From Planctomycetota bacterium (GTDB lineage Bacteria; Planctomycetota; Planctomycetia; Pirellulales; PALSA-1355), in NCBI GenBank assembly GCA_003389325.1, contig QQVE01000044.1:1-64000 (forward strand): a DNA stretch of 64,000 nt, in the 5' to 3' direction. The notes under the pieces are model-generated. The model did not search any database and had not been told where the DNA came from. It saw nothing but the letters and a program-made list of their open reading frames with translations. Shown here in pieces: positions 8,479 through 17,075 of this stretch. Position 1 is the stretch's first letter. Each line of letters starts with the position of its first letter. Made by a program: the position numbers and the translations under genes.

Positions 8479-10074
8479 TCAGCCGACCCAGATCGGGCTC
8501 GACCAGGCCATGTGGCCGTTGTGCTGCGTGGCCCGCACGTAGTACCAGTCGGGCGCATCGGACTTGCCGCGGGACTTGTCGTGCCAGCGAATCGTGGCCG
8601 AAAACTCGCTCGGTCCCACCAGCGGACCGAGAATGAAGCTCTCGGTCGTGAACCCGCCGGTGAAGTCGACCAGGTTATCGCCCACCAGCGCCGAGAGCGG
8701 CGTCGACACCGTCTTGGCAGCTGGCTCACGCAGCTCGAGCGAGAGCACGGCATCGGGCTGGCCTTCCAGCTCGCACACGATTGCCTTGGTGGGGTCTTCG
8801 GCGTAGCACTGCTCGCGCGTGGTAAAGGATCGCACCTGCACCTCGCTCTCCGACACGGCCCGCAAGCGGTCGCGCAGATCCTCGCCGAACGGCGCGCATT
8901 GAAAGCACCCCAGCACGCGGTGAAACTTGCCGCCGCGGATCCGTAGCGTCATGTCCCAGGGACCAACGCGGCCCAGATCGAGCGCCGCCCAGGGACCCCA
9001 GCCGAATTGCACGCGGCACTTGGCGCGGCCCGGCAGCTTGACCGGTCCGGTGACGTGATCCTCGGGGAAGTGGCGCTGGATGACGCGGCCGTTTTTCACG
9101 AGCTCGACCATCTGTAGCGCGTCCTGGCCCTCGACGCGCACGTCGATCTGACGATCGGCCACGTGCGGCACATCGGCGCCCATCGGCTGGTCGTTAAGCG
9201 ACACTTCCAGCACGATGCGATCGCCGGTCAACGCGTAGGTGCGCCGCGCCCGCAGCGCCGCGACGAGATCTCCCGCGGAGAGCGAGTCGGCCCAGATGCC
9301 GCAAATGCCTTCGCCGTAGGCGCCGGGATAGCCCAGGTGGTCATCGCTCGACGCGACGAATCCGAACCGCAAGCCCTTTTCCAACTGGCGGCGGATCGTG
9401 TTGTGCGTCGAGCGGCCGCCCAGGCTGTGGCGCAGCATGGGGTAGGGGGCCCGTTCGCTTTCGGTGCAGCCGTGCTCGGAGAAGATCTCCACCACCGGCG
9501 AGACCGACGGCCGAAAGTGCGCGAAGTTCGCCCCGCGCCATCCTTGCTTGTAGCCCACGTGGTGCGGAATGGCCATCGCCCGCTTGGCGTCGGCGAAGTC
9601 GAGCAGCTTCTCCACGTGATCCGGCAGGAACAAGTCGGGCTGGTCCTCCGGAAACAGCAGACAGTAGTCGCCAAACCCGCTGGAATGCCACTCGTAGCCC
9701 AACAGCGCCGTGAACCGCTCGTCGTTGGCCTCGCGAATCAGCTGGCGCGTCCTGGGCCAATGATCCGCGTGGACCTTGAACCCGTTGACCCACAGCATGT
9801 GGCGATCCTCGGGCATGTGGGGCATGTCGTGCCACGAGGCGTGCCCGGTGAACGCGAAGAAATCGAGATGCTCGCGGGCCAGGTCGATCGAACGCTCGAG
9901 CGAGCCCTTGGCGTAGCCGACGGCGTTGTGATTGTGCAGATCGCCGAAGTAGAGCTTGTGGGCCGAGCTGTCGTCGGCCGCCTCGGCTTGGCCGAGCATG
10001 CTGGAGATGGCCGCCCAACTGAACAGCGAAGCGGAGAGCGCCTCGCGATGGAACTGGCGTCGAGTGCTGGGCAT
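8479..10074 (-). CDS. DUF3604 PHP-like secreted protein
   Basis: A 531-residue protein with a Tat-like or Sec signal (MPSTRRQFHREALSASLFSW) and a PHP-type metal hydrolase fold: YFGDLHNHN near residue 42, FTGHASWHD, a further histidine pair in AIPHHVGY and SSDDHLGYPG. These histidines and aspartates fit a PHP or DUF3604 metal centre, so it may be a phosphoesterase or similar hydrolase; substrate unknown. A beta-rich region follows. AGGAG lies nine bases before the start. It is the last gene of a minus-strand run with the PPC-domain, DUF1501 and DUF1549/1553 genes, 37 bases after the first of these. Confidence 0.8.
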   Translation of the reverse strand: MPSTRRQFHREALSASLFSWAAISSMLGQAEAADDSSAHKLYFGDLHNHNAVGYAKGSLERSIDLAREHLDFFAFTGHASWHDMPHMPEDRHMLWVNGFKVHADHWPRTRQLIREANDERFTALLGYEWHSSGFGDYCLLFPEDQPDLFLPDHVEKLLDFADAKRAMAIPHHVGYKQGWRGANFAHFRPSVSPVVEIFSEHGCTESERAPYPMLRHSLGGRSTHNTIRRQLEKGLRFGFVASSDDHLGYPGAYGEGICGIWADSLSAGDLVAALRARRTYALTGDRIVLEVSLNDQPMGADVPHVADRQIDVRVEGQDALQMVELVKNGRVIQRHFPEDHVTGPVKLPGRAKCRVQFGWGPWAALDLGRVGPWDMTLRIRGGKFHRVLGCFQCAPFGEDLRDRLRAVSESEVQVRSFTTREQCYAEDPTKAIVCELEGQPDAVLSLELREPAAKTVSTPLSALVGDNLVDFTGGFTTESFILGPLVGPSEFSATIRWHDKSRGKSDAPDWYYVRATQHNGHMAWSSPIWVG

Positions 10075-10111
10075 CGTCCGATTCTCCTGAGCGCGCCCAT
10101 CAACGTGGCGG

Positions 10112-11776
10112 CTACTTCTTGGATTCTTCGGCGGCGTCGGGTTCCTTGGGCGGCGCGACGGTCAGCCACACGTCGGGCGTGCGCTCGGTGAGATTGGGAA
10201 TGGCCGCCGTGGCCGTCCGCTCAAGCTTGCTTTCGCCGGTCGCCCGGGCCTCGAAGCGGACCGGACCGGAGAACGCTCCGCCGCTGGAAGTGAGCTTGAG
10301 CTTCACGCTCTTCGCCGAGTCGCCCGACGCGGCGGAAACGGCCGGCTCGGCCGCGACGAACTCGGGCAAGCCCGTGGCCGTGATTTGAATCTCTTCGGCA
10401 AAGCCGTGCCGCCGGTCGATGGCCATCGTGATTTCGACTGGCTTGTCGGCCGCGAGCGTGTAGGCGTGCGCGTCGGCCGTGACCTGATAGTCGGGCTCGG
10501 CGGGCGTGGCCCGCAGGCGATAGACGTGCCGCGAACTGCCCTGGTAGTTCAAGTCGCTGACCTGCACGCGAAACGTGCCGTCGGCCGGGGCCTTGAAGGT
10601 CGCCACGGGATCGCGCTCGCCGCCGGCATCATCGACCCGGCTCAGCGACTTGCCCTCGGCGTCGGTCAGCTCGAGCACGCCATCGAGCGGATAGCCCAGC
10701 GAGCGGCTCTCGAGCGTGAACACGATCGTCTCGTCCTTCTTGGCGTCGAACGCGAACGCGTCGACGTCGCCGGGCTGTTCGATCCGGCCGCTGAGCGTCG
10801 AGGGCAGGGCGATGGTCTGCGGAGTCTCGGGCGCGTTGGGCTCCGACTCGATAGGAGCGGTGTGCGGCTCGACGGCGATGTCGACCACATTTCCCAATTG
10901 CGGATCGGTGATCTCATAGCGATCGCCTTCGGCGGTGACGGTCGTCGTGGCGAGGGCGTCGGGCACGTTCCAGCCATGCAACTCGACGGGGGTCTCGCTG
11001 CCGCGGGTCACGGCCAGCGGCCAGGCATAGTCGACAAACGGCCCGGTCGTGAGCGTCAGGCGATAGACATAGTCAGGGCTGCCGGAGAAGCGGATCGAGC
11101 TGTTCGGGGCCGAGGGGAACGCGAACACCCGCACGCCGTACAGGCCGTCGGAGGGCGCCGTGAAGGTGATCTCCGGATCGAGTCCGCGGGAATCGTGGTT
11201 GTAGGCCAGTTGGAACCCGCCTGCGGAGACGACGTGCAGCACGGCATCCATCGGCGAGCCGAGCGTCTCGTGCCCGGCCAGCGACGCCACGAGCGTCTGC
11301 CCGCGCGAGAGCGGCACCATGAACACGTCGACGTCGCCGCTTTTTTCGAGCCGCCCGTTAACGACCGTCGTCGAAGAACCGATCTCCTGCGCCTCGTGCG
11401 GGGCATCGTTGGGCTCTTTCTCGCCCACCTCGGCCAGCGTGCCGACCACGAAGGGGAGGGGGGCCGAACTGCCCTCGCCGTCGTACAGGCGAATCCACCG
11501 CAGCCCCGGCGCCGCGTCGGCAGCGATGGCCACCGACAACTTGTTCTTCTCTTCGCCTGCGGTGATCGTGAGCCCCGGAGAATCGACCCAGGCCTGCACG
11601 GGCCACTTGGCCGTCTTGAACGAGACGTCCACCTCGACGGTCGTGCCGCGTTGTCCGCCGGCCGGCAGCAGCGCCCGCACGTCGGGCCCGGCGGCGAGAG
11701 CCGTCGCATGGACGGTAGCGGTCACGAGTGCCAACAGGAAGAGCGCGAGCAGGACGCGTTGGGACTGCCACAGCAT
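10112..11776 (-). CDS. Pre-peptidase C-terminal (PPC) domain protein
   Basis: A 554-residue secreted protein with signal peptide (hydrophobic core about residues 9-22). Two PPC-like beta-sandwich units can be seen: one opening with EKEPNDAPHEAQEI and one with SEPNAPETPQTI followed by GRIEQPGDVDAFAFDAKKDE, the characteristic pattern of this family. PPC domains bind or chaperone in secreted proteins; no enzyme domain is present. The start ATG is itself part of a family B palindrome at 11774-11798, so the repeat appears to have come to rest at, or donated, the start. Upstream the frame is open only because family A repeats (11823-11934) happen to lack stops; I do not count that as coding. Confidence 0.8.
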   Translation of the reverse strand: MLWQSQRVLLALFLLALVTATVHATALAAGPDVRALLPAGGQRGTTVEVDVSFKTAKWPVQAWVDSPGLTITAGEEKNKLSVAIAADAAPGLRWIRLYDGEGSSAPLPFVVGTLAEVGEKEPNDAPHEAQEIGSSTTVVNGRLEKSGDVDVFMVPLSRGQTLVASLAGHETLGSPMDAVLHVVSAGGFQLAYNHDSRGLDPEITFTAPSDGLYGVRVFAFPSAPNSSIRFSGSPDYVYRLTLTTGPFVDYAWPLAVTRGSETPVELHGWNVPDALATTTVTAEGDRYEITDPQLGNVVDIAVEPHTAPIESEPNAPETPQTIALPSTLSGRIEQPGDVDAFAFDAKKDETIVFTLESRSLGYPLDGVLELTDAEGKSLSRVDDAGGERDPVATFKAPADGTFRVQVSDLNYQGSSRHVYRLRATPAEPDYQVTADAHAYTLAADKPVEITMAIDRRHGFAEEIQITATGLPEFVAAEPAVSAASGDSAKSVKLKLTSSGGAFSGPVRFEARATGESKLERTATAAIPNLTERTPDVWLTVAPPKEPDAAEESKK

Positions 11777-11798
11777 GCTCACGCCAGCGTGAGCATGG
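11774..11798. repeat. Family B palindrome over a start codon
   Basis: catgctcacgc, a short centre, then gcgtgagcatg: an almost perfect 11-base inverted repeat. The outer cat is, on the minus strand, the ATG start of the PPC-domain gene. Confidence 0.8.
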
Positions 11799-11822
11799 CA
11801 CGCGCGCTGATTTCGATCGCGC

Positions 11823-11934
11823 CACACCAGCCCGAAGCGCGAGCGAGGGTTCTTCGTCGCGTCCACCGGCGCGCTCCCTCGCTGGCGCTTCGGGCTGGTG
11901 TGACGCGCGCTCCCTCGCTGGCGCTTCGGGCTAG
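11823..11934. repeat. Family A repeats, three copies
   Basis: One forward copy (cagcccgaagcgcgagcgag, 11828 on) faces two reverse copies (ctcgctggcgcttcgggct, at about 11876 and 11912). The same unit recurs at 18498-18579, 23146-23226 and 26709-26810, always as facing pairs. In translation it gives SPKRQRG or ARSASEG, which is a known nuisance in planctomycete gene prediction. It lies between the DUF1501 and PPC-domain genes. Confidence 0.85.
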
Positions 11935-11962
11935 TAGGAAGAGGAGGAAGCATTGCGCTGGC

Positions 11963-13306
11963 TTATCCCATCAACTCGGCGATGGGTTCGGGGTTGGTGA
12001 CCAGGTGCACGGGGCGGCCCTGCGGCGTCTGGTAGATTTTGCCGGGGTCGATGCCCATCTTGCGGTACACCGTGGAGACGAAGTTCTCCGGCGCGAGAAT
12101 CCGCTCGCAGGCCGAGTGGCCGTTGCGATCCGTGGCGCCCACGACCTGGCCGCCGGGCGTGCCCGCTCCAGCGAACATGATCGACATGGCATTGGCCCAG
12201 TGATCGCGGCCCGGCGTCTTGCGCCCGGCCAGTTGCGAGATCTTGGGCGTGCGGCCGAACTCACCCAGGGCCACGACCAGCGTCGTGTCGAGCATGCCGC
12301 GCTCTTCCAAGTCTTCGATCAGCGTGGCGATCGCGTTCTCGAACGGCGGCAGCTTCTTGGGCAGGCCGGTAAAGATCTCCGAGTGATGGTCCCAGCCGCC
12401 GTCGTACAGCGTCACGAACGGCACGCCGGCCTCGACCAGGCGGCGGGCCAGCAGCGCCCGCTGGCCGAACCCGTTGCGGCCGTAGCGATCGCGCACCGTG
12501 TCAGGCTCGCTGTGAATGTCGAACGCCTTCTGGGCCGCGGGGCTGGTCATCAGGTTGTAGCCCTGGCGATAGTACTCGTCCATCGCGGGAACCGGGTCGG
12601 CCGCCTGCTCGTCGGTGATCCGCTCGAAGCGGTCGACCAGTTGCCGCAGGTCGCGGCGCTTGTGAAAGCGGTCGTCGGTCAGGCCGGCTGGCAGCGCCAC
12701 GTCGCGCACGCGGAAGTTGTCGCGGCTCGGATCGTCCGACACGACGAACGGCGCGTACTTGGCACCCAAAAAGTTCGGCCCGCCGGAACGCGACATTTGC
12801 GGCAGCGAGAAGTAGGCCGGTAGTCCCTCCGGCGCCCCGCGCTCGTAGGCCGCCACCGATCCCATGCTGGGATGAAAGCTCACGAACGCGCCGCAGCCGA
12901 CGGGAATCCGCGTGGGCGTGCCGGTCATCATGTAGTGGTTGCCCGCGCCGTGGTTACCCTGGTTGTGGCACACCGAGCGGACGATGGCCAGCTTGTCGGC
13001 GATGCCTGCCAGCCGGGTCATGTGCTGCGAAAAGTGAATGCCGGGAATCTTGGTGCGGATCGGCGTGAATTCGCCGCGGATCTCGGCCGGAGCGTCGGGC
13101 TTCGGGTCGAACGTCTCGAAGTGCGTCGGCCCGCCGTCCATCCAGATCAGGATGCACCGCGCGGGCGTCTTGGCAGGCGTGCTGACTTCGGCCGCGATGC
13201 CTTGCAGCCGCAGCAGATTGACGAAGCTGCCGCCGGCCAAAAAGCTCACGCCCAACTGCAGGCAGTCGCGGCGGGTCATCCCTTCGCAGTTCTTATGATA
13301 GGCCAT
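11963..13306 (-). CDS. DUF1501 sulfatase-like protein
   Basis: A 447-residue protein of the DUF1501 family, abundant in planctomycetes and related to the alkaline phosphatase/sulfatase fold. A Tat-type start (GMTRRDCLQLGVSFLAGG) indicates export. Visible family parts are ILIWMDGGPTHFETFDPKP, SVCHNQGNHGAGNHYMMTG, TLYDGGWDHH and VALGEFGRTPKI. Function is not established. AGGTGA precedes the start. It follows the DUF1549/1553 gene by seven bases, the usual pairing of these two families, and the two are surely one transcript. Confidence 0.92.
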   Translation of the reverse strand: MAYHKNCEGMTRRDCLQLGVSFLAGGSFVNLLRLQGIAAEVSTPAKTPARCILIWMDGGPTHFETFDPKPDAPAEIRGEFTPIRTKIPGIHFSQHMTRLAGIADKLAIVRSVCHNQGNHGAGNHYMMTGTPTRIPVGCGAFVSFHPSMGSVAAYERGAPEGLPAYFSLPQMSRSGGPNFLGAKYAPFVVSDDPSRDNFRVRDVALPAGLTDDRFHKRRDLRQLVDRFERITDEQAADPVPAMDEYYRQGYNLMTSPAAQKAFDIHSEPDTVRDRYGRNGFGQRALLARRLVEAGVPFVTLYDGGWDHHSEIFTGLPKKLPPFENAIATLIEDLEERGMLDTTLVVALGEFGRTPKISQLAGRKTPGRDHWANAMSIMFAGAGTPGGQVVGATDRNGHSACERILAPENFVSTVYRKMGIDPGKIYQTPQGRPVHLVTNPEPIAELMG

Positions 13307-13313
13307 CGTTCAC

Positions 13314-15560
13314 CTAATCCTTGAACATGAACTCGGGCGTATTGAGCAACGCCCACATCAAGTCTTCGGTCGCCTGCCGCCGGTCGGGGGTGGCGGCAAA
13401 CGCTTCGCCCACCAACTGCCGCTCCTCGTCGTCGGGAAAGCGGCTGTAGATGAGCAGGTACAATTCGTCGATGATCTCCTGCGGCGGCTTGTCGCTGGCC
13501 GCGAGCTTTGCGGCGCGACCCTCGTCGTGCGAAATCTTCTTGTGCAGTTCCGAGGCGTTCATCAGGTGCAAGGCCTGCACGATCGTCGAGTCGGGCAGCC
13601 GCTCGTAGGGCGGGTCCTGGTTCGCATCGGGCCGGCCGAACGCATCCAAGAACAGCGACTCCACCCGGTGCGTCCAGATCTCCATGCTGCGCGTGCCCTC
13701 GGGCATCGCGTTGAAATCCTCGGGCACGCCGGTCACGTCGCACACCGCGTCCAGCAGCACCTCGGCCCGCAAACGCGAGCGATAATGCCGCGAGTAGTTG
13801 CGTGTGTCGGACACGTTGCGCTCGTTCGGCACGCTCGACAGCCCGTAGGCGTGCGAGGTCATGATCCGGCGGATCAGCTTCTTAAGGTCGTAGCCCTGCT
13901 GGCGGAAATCGTCGGCCAGCGCCTCCAGCAGCGGCGCGTTGCTGGGCGGGTTCGTGGCCCGCAGGTCGTCGACCGGGTCGACGATGCCGCGTCCCATCAA
14001 CTCGGCCCAGACGCGGTTCACGGCCACCTTGGCAAAGTACGGGTTGTCGTCCGAGGCGATCCAATCGGCCAGCGCCCGGCGCGGGTCTTCGCCCGCTTCG
14101 ATGTCGCGTGCCGTGCCAAACAGCGGCTTCGGCTCGACCACCGCGCCGGTAATCGGATGCTTCACCGAGCCGGAATCTTTCACGAGCACCACTTCCTCGC
14201 CGCCGGAGATCGGGGGCGAGATGCCTTGCCCCTTGTGACCCACCCGCGAAAAGTACGCGGCCAGCCCGAAAAAGTCGTCCTGCCCCCACACCTCGAACGG
14301 ATGATGGTGGCACTTGGCGCACTCCAGCCGAATGCCCAGGAACAACTGGCTTACCACCGGCGTGATCTCGTCCGGCGTGCGCCGATCGCGAAACCACGTG
14401 GCCGCGCCGTTGCGCCACGCGCTGCCCTGGGCCGTGATCAACTCGCGGGCGAACTCGTCGTAGGGCTGGTTCTTGCGAAACGCCTGGCGAATCCAGGCGT
14501 CGAACGCCATCGTCGGCTTGATGCCCACGCGATAAGGGTTCGGCCGCAACAGGTCGGCCCACTTGTTGGCCCAATAATCGGCATACTCCGGCCGGTCCAG
14601 CAGCGCGTCGATCAACTCTTCGCGCTTGCTGGGGGCGCCGCTGGCGAGAAACGCGCGGGCCTCGTCCGGCGTCGGCAGGCGTCCGATCACGTCGAGATAG
14701 GCCCGCCGCAGAAACGTGTGATCCGGCGCGGGCTTGCTCGGCACCACGCCCACGGTTTGCAGCTTGTCCCACACCAGCGGATCGATGAAGTTATCGCGCG
14801 GCAGGGCGTCGTACACCTGTGCCTCGACCGATCCCTCAATAGGAATGGCCGTGTTCCAGGCAGCGATGTTGTTCATGTAGCGGATCATCAAGGTCGCCTC
14901 GCCGGGCAACTGGCCGGCCGTGACCAATCCGCCCTCGACGCTCACCACGCCGGAATCGTTCGATTGAAAATCCGCCAGCCGCGTCACGTCGCGCGTCGAC
15001 CCGTCGGAATAGTGGGCCAGCACCTTGAGCTGCTCGCTCGAGCCGGCCGGCATCACGTGCTCCGAGGGTTCGATCGTAATGTGATCGAGCGACGGTGCGT
15101 CGGCTCCCGCGCGCTTCATGCCCGAGGCGATCCAGCGGCGCACGACTTCATACTCTTGGCTGCCGGGCTTGAGGCGCTCGCCGCCGCCGTGGGGCATGGC
15201 CAGCGAGGCCTTGCGCAACAGCAGGCTATTGTCAGGCGCCGCGGGAAACACCCGGCGGCCGTGCGCTTCCTCGGCGATCGCCGAATAATCGAAGCCGGGA
15301 TCGTAGCCCAACAGCGACAGGGCGAAGCCATTTTGCCCGCGAGCCTTGCCGTGGCAGGCTCCCGAGTTGCAGCCGGCCGCGGTCAGCACCGGCAGCACGT
15401 CCAGCTCGAAGTTCACCTCGCCGCTAACGATCGCCGGCGCCGCGGGCGATTCCGCGGTCGCTTCCTCAGGCGCAGCAGGAGCCGCAGCGCGTGACGTCGA
15501 ACTGATCAACGCCAGGGCGAGGGCAGCAGCGAGCGCTCGATGGAGCAGGGCGCAGGGCAT
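13314..15560 (-). CDS. DUF1549/DUF1553 planctomycete cytochrome-like protein
   Basis: A 748-residue exported protein with a signal peptide (residues 1-26). Domain order: an N-terminal cytochrome-like part with CNSGACH (64-70, spacing C-x4-C-H rather than the standard C-x2-C-H), an Ig-like BIG-type domain (about 160-240), DUF1549 (about 255-450, including a standard heme motif CAKCH at 414-418) and DUF1553 (about 495-735). Such proteins are thought to work with DUF1501 partners in the periplasm, possibly in polysaccharide breakdown, but this is not proven. The DUF1501 gene follows seven bases downstream. Confidence 0.93.
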   Translation of the reverse strand: MPCALLHRALAAALALALISSTSRAAAPAAPEEATAESPAAPAIVSGEVNFELDVLPVLTAAGCNSGACHGKARGQNGFALSLLGYDPGFDYSAIAEEAHGRRVFPAAPDNSLLLRKASLAMPHGGGERLKPGSQEYEVVRRWIASGMKRAGADAPSLDHITIEPSEHVMPAGSSEQLKVLAHYSDGSTRDVTRLADFQSNDSGVVSVEGGLVTAGQLPGEATLMIRYMNNIAAWNTAIPIEGSVEAQVYDALPRDNFIDPLVWDKLQTVGVVPSKPAPDHTFLRRAYLDVIGRLPTPDEARAFLASGAPSKREELIDALLDRPEYADYWANKWADLLRPNPYRVGIKPTMAFDAWIRQAFRKNQPYDEFARELITAQGSAWRNGAATWFRDRRTPDEITPVVSQLFLGIRLECAKCHHHPFEVWGQDDFFGLAAYFSRVGHKGQGISPPISGGEEVVLVKDSGSVKHPITGAVVEPKPLFGTARDIEAGEDPRRALADWIASDDNPYFAKVAVNRVWAELMGRGIVDPVDDLRATNPPSNAPLLEALADDFRQQGYDLKKLIRRIMTSHAYGLSSVPNERNVSDTRNYSRHYRSRLRAEVLLDAVCDVTGVPEDFNAMPEGTRSMEIWTHRVESLFLDAFGRPDANQDPPYERLPDSTIVQALHLMNASELHKKISHDEGRAAKLAASDKPPQEIIDELYLLIYSRFPDDEERQLVGEAFAATPDRRQATEDLMWALLNTPEFMFKD

Positions 15561-15747
15561 GAGGCGGGCCGGGGCGGGAGGGATGAATCGGAGGGATCCG
15601 CTTTCAGCCCTTCAATTTAGGCGATCGGGCGTTAGAAATCAACGCTTTCCGATCGATCCTAATTGCCGATTTGGCCGTGCCTTAGGCCGCCTGTGCCGTC
15701 TCAGAAACCAAGACAGGTCACGCAGATGGCAATGCCCGCGCCTACGG

Positions 15748-16719
15748 CTACTTCACCACCGTCACTTCCGGCAAAGCTTCCTTCAGCTTGGCAATGCCCT
15801 CGTCGCTGACCTGCGTCTGCCAGACGTAGAGCTTGCGCAGGTTCTTGAGCCCCTTCAGGTGCTCGAGTCCCGCATCGGTCACGGCGGTGCCGTAGAGGTT
15901 GAGATACTCGAGATTCGCGAGGCCGCCCAGGTGCTCGAGGCCCGCATCCGTCACTTGGGTCTTCTCGAGGTGCAGCTTGTTGAGCGTTGCCAGCCCGGCC
16001 AGGTGCGCCAGGCCCGCATCGGTGATTTGCGTATCCTTCAAGTTCAACTGCACGACCTTAGGCAGCTTGGCCACTTGGGCCAGTCCGTCGTCGCCCAGCG
16101 AGGTGCCGCCCAGGTGAAAGTCGACCACCAGCGAATCGTCGTTCTGGGCCAACTGCATCACGGTGCCGCCGGTCTGCTCGACCGCGGCGATGGCCGTGTC
16201 GGCTTCGCCCGAGGGCTGCGACTCGGCCGCCGGAGCGGGCGAGTCGGGCATGGGGGTCGGTTCCGGTTCCGGCTTGGGAGCGTCGGCCACCTTGGGCGGC
16301 TCGAAGTCGCCGGGCAGCTTGAAGGCCACGATCAATTCGCCGAACGTGGGCGAGTCGTCGCCGGCCGTCTTCTTGGCTGCCACCTCCTCAAACGCCGCCA
16401 CGATCTCGGCGCTGGCCTTCTCCGGCTCGGCCTTGAGGCGATCGCCCTTGAAGTTGTCTTTCTTGAGCAGCTTGGCCAGCTCGGAGCCGTAGGCGTTGCG
16501 CTCCTTCTTGCTCTTGCCCTTCACGTGGCAGACGTTGCACTTGGTCGTCTCGTTAACGAGCTTGGCAAATTCCTGGTCCTTGGGATCCTCGGACTCGGGC
16601 TTGGTGTACTTACCCTGAAACTCCTTCAAGAATGGCGGAATCGCTTGCGCTGACTGCAGTCCGCAACTCGCCGCCATCGCGAAACCCACCGCCACCAGTA
16701 CCACGCTGCGCAAGCTCAT
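15748..16719 (-). CDS. Secreted protein with heme motif and leucine-rich repeats
   Basis: A 323-residue protein. After a signal peptide (1-26) comes a small domain with a single heme c motif CNVCH (61-65), then a proline/glutamate linker (about 145-170), then about five leucine-rich repeats of 24 residues with the pattern TDAGLxHLxGLxNLxxLxL (210-310). This is a typical planctomycete combination; the LRR would bind a partner and the CxxCH could carry heme. GGAGAG lies upstream of the start. It is monocistronic and divergent from hemG. Confidence 0.82.
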   Translation of the reverse strand: MSLRSVVLVAVGFAMAASCGLQSAQAIPPFLKEFQGKYTKPESEDPKDQEFAKLVNETTKCNVCHVKGKSKKERNAYGSELAKLLKKDNFKGDRLKAEPEKASAEIVAAFEEVAAKKTAGDDSPTFGELIVAFKLPGDFEPPKVADAPKPEPEPTPMPDSPAPAAESQPSGEADTAIAAVEQTGGTVMQLAQNDDSLVVDFHLGGTSLGDDGLAQVAKLPKVVQLNLKDTQITDAGLAHLAGLATLNKLHLEKTQVTDAGLEHLGGLANLEYLNLYGTAVTDAGLEHLKGLKNLRKLYVWQTQVSDEGIAKLKEALPEVTVVK

Positions 16720-17075
16720 CAGAAGGCTCTCCAGGAATCGAGTACGCCGATTTCTCTCCGCTCGAAAAGCCTATTATGAATCGGGCCCGCCGGGGGAGTC
16801 AAATCACGGCGTGCCCAGTCGTGTTCACTCTGAGAACGGTAGCCGAAAACCCGCTCACCTGCTCACCTGATCTCCTGATCTGAGGCGTCTCGCGACGTCA
16901 CGGCCGGAACAGGAGAGTCGGTAATCAGGAGACACCTCGCAATTACCATGCTGGATGTTGACCCACGAAACGCCGGCAAGAACCTAGAATTGTCTGCCGC
17001 GCCCGCATCCGCTACGCTCGACGCGAGTTCGGCCCGCGACTGTCGTCTACCCTCTTTTTCCCGTCGAAATCGTCC
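16720..17075. other. Divergent intergenic region with one family D repeat
   Basis: The spacer between the LRR gene (minus) and hemG (plus) must hold both promoters. Its middle is occupied by a family D element (16851-16932). No clear -10/-35 pair or open frame with coding character was found. Confidence 0.5.
16851..16932. repeat. Single family D element
   Basis: An 82-base element with ctgatctcctgatctgaggc on the left and ggaacaggagagtcgg plus atcaggaga on the right. It matches the three tandem copies at 51628-52023, in particular the shared cctgatctgaggcgtctc core. Confidence 0.75.

Noticed and set aside
11777-11953. N-terminal extension of the PPC-domain protein with SPKRQRG repeats
   Set aside because: The translation comes from family A and B repeats; the signal peptide starts at 11776.
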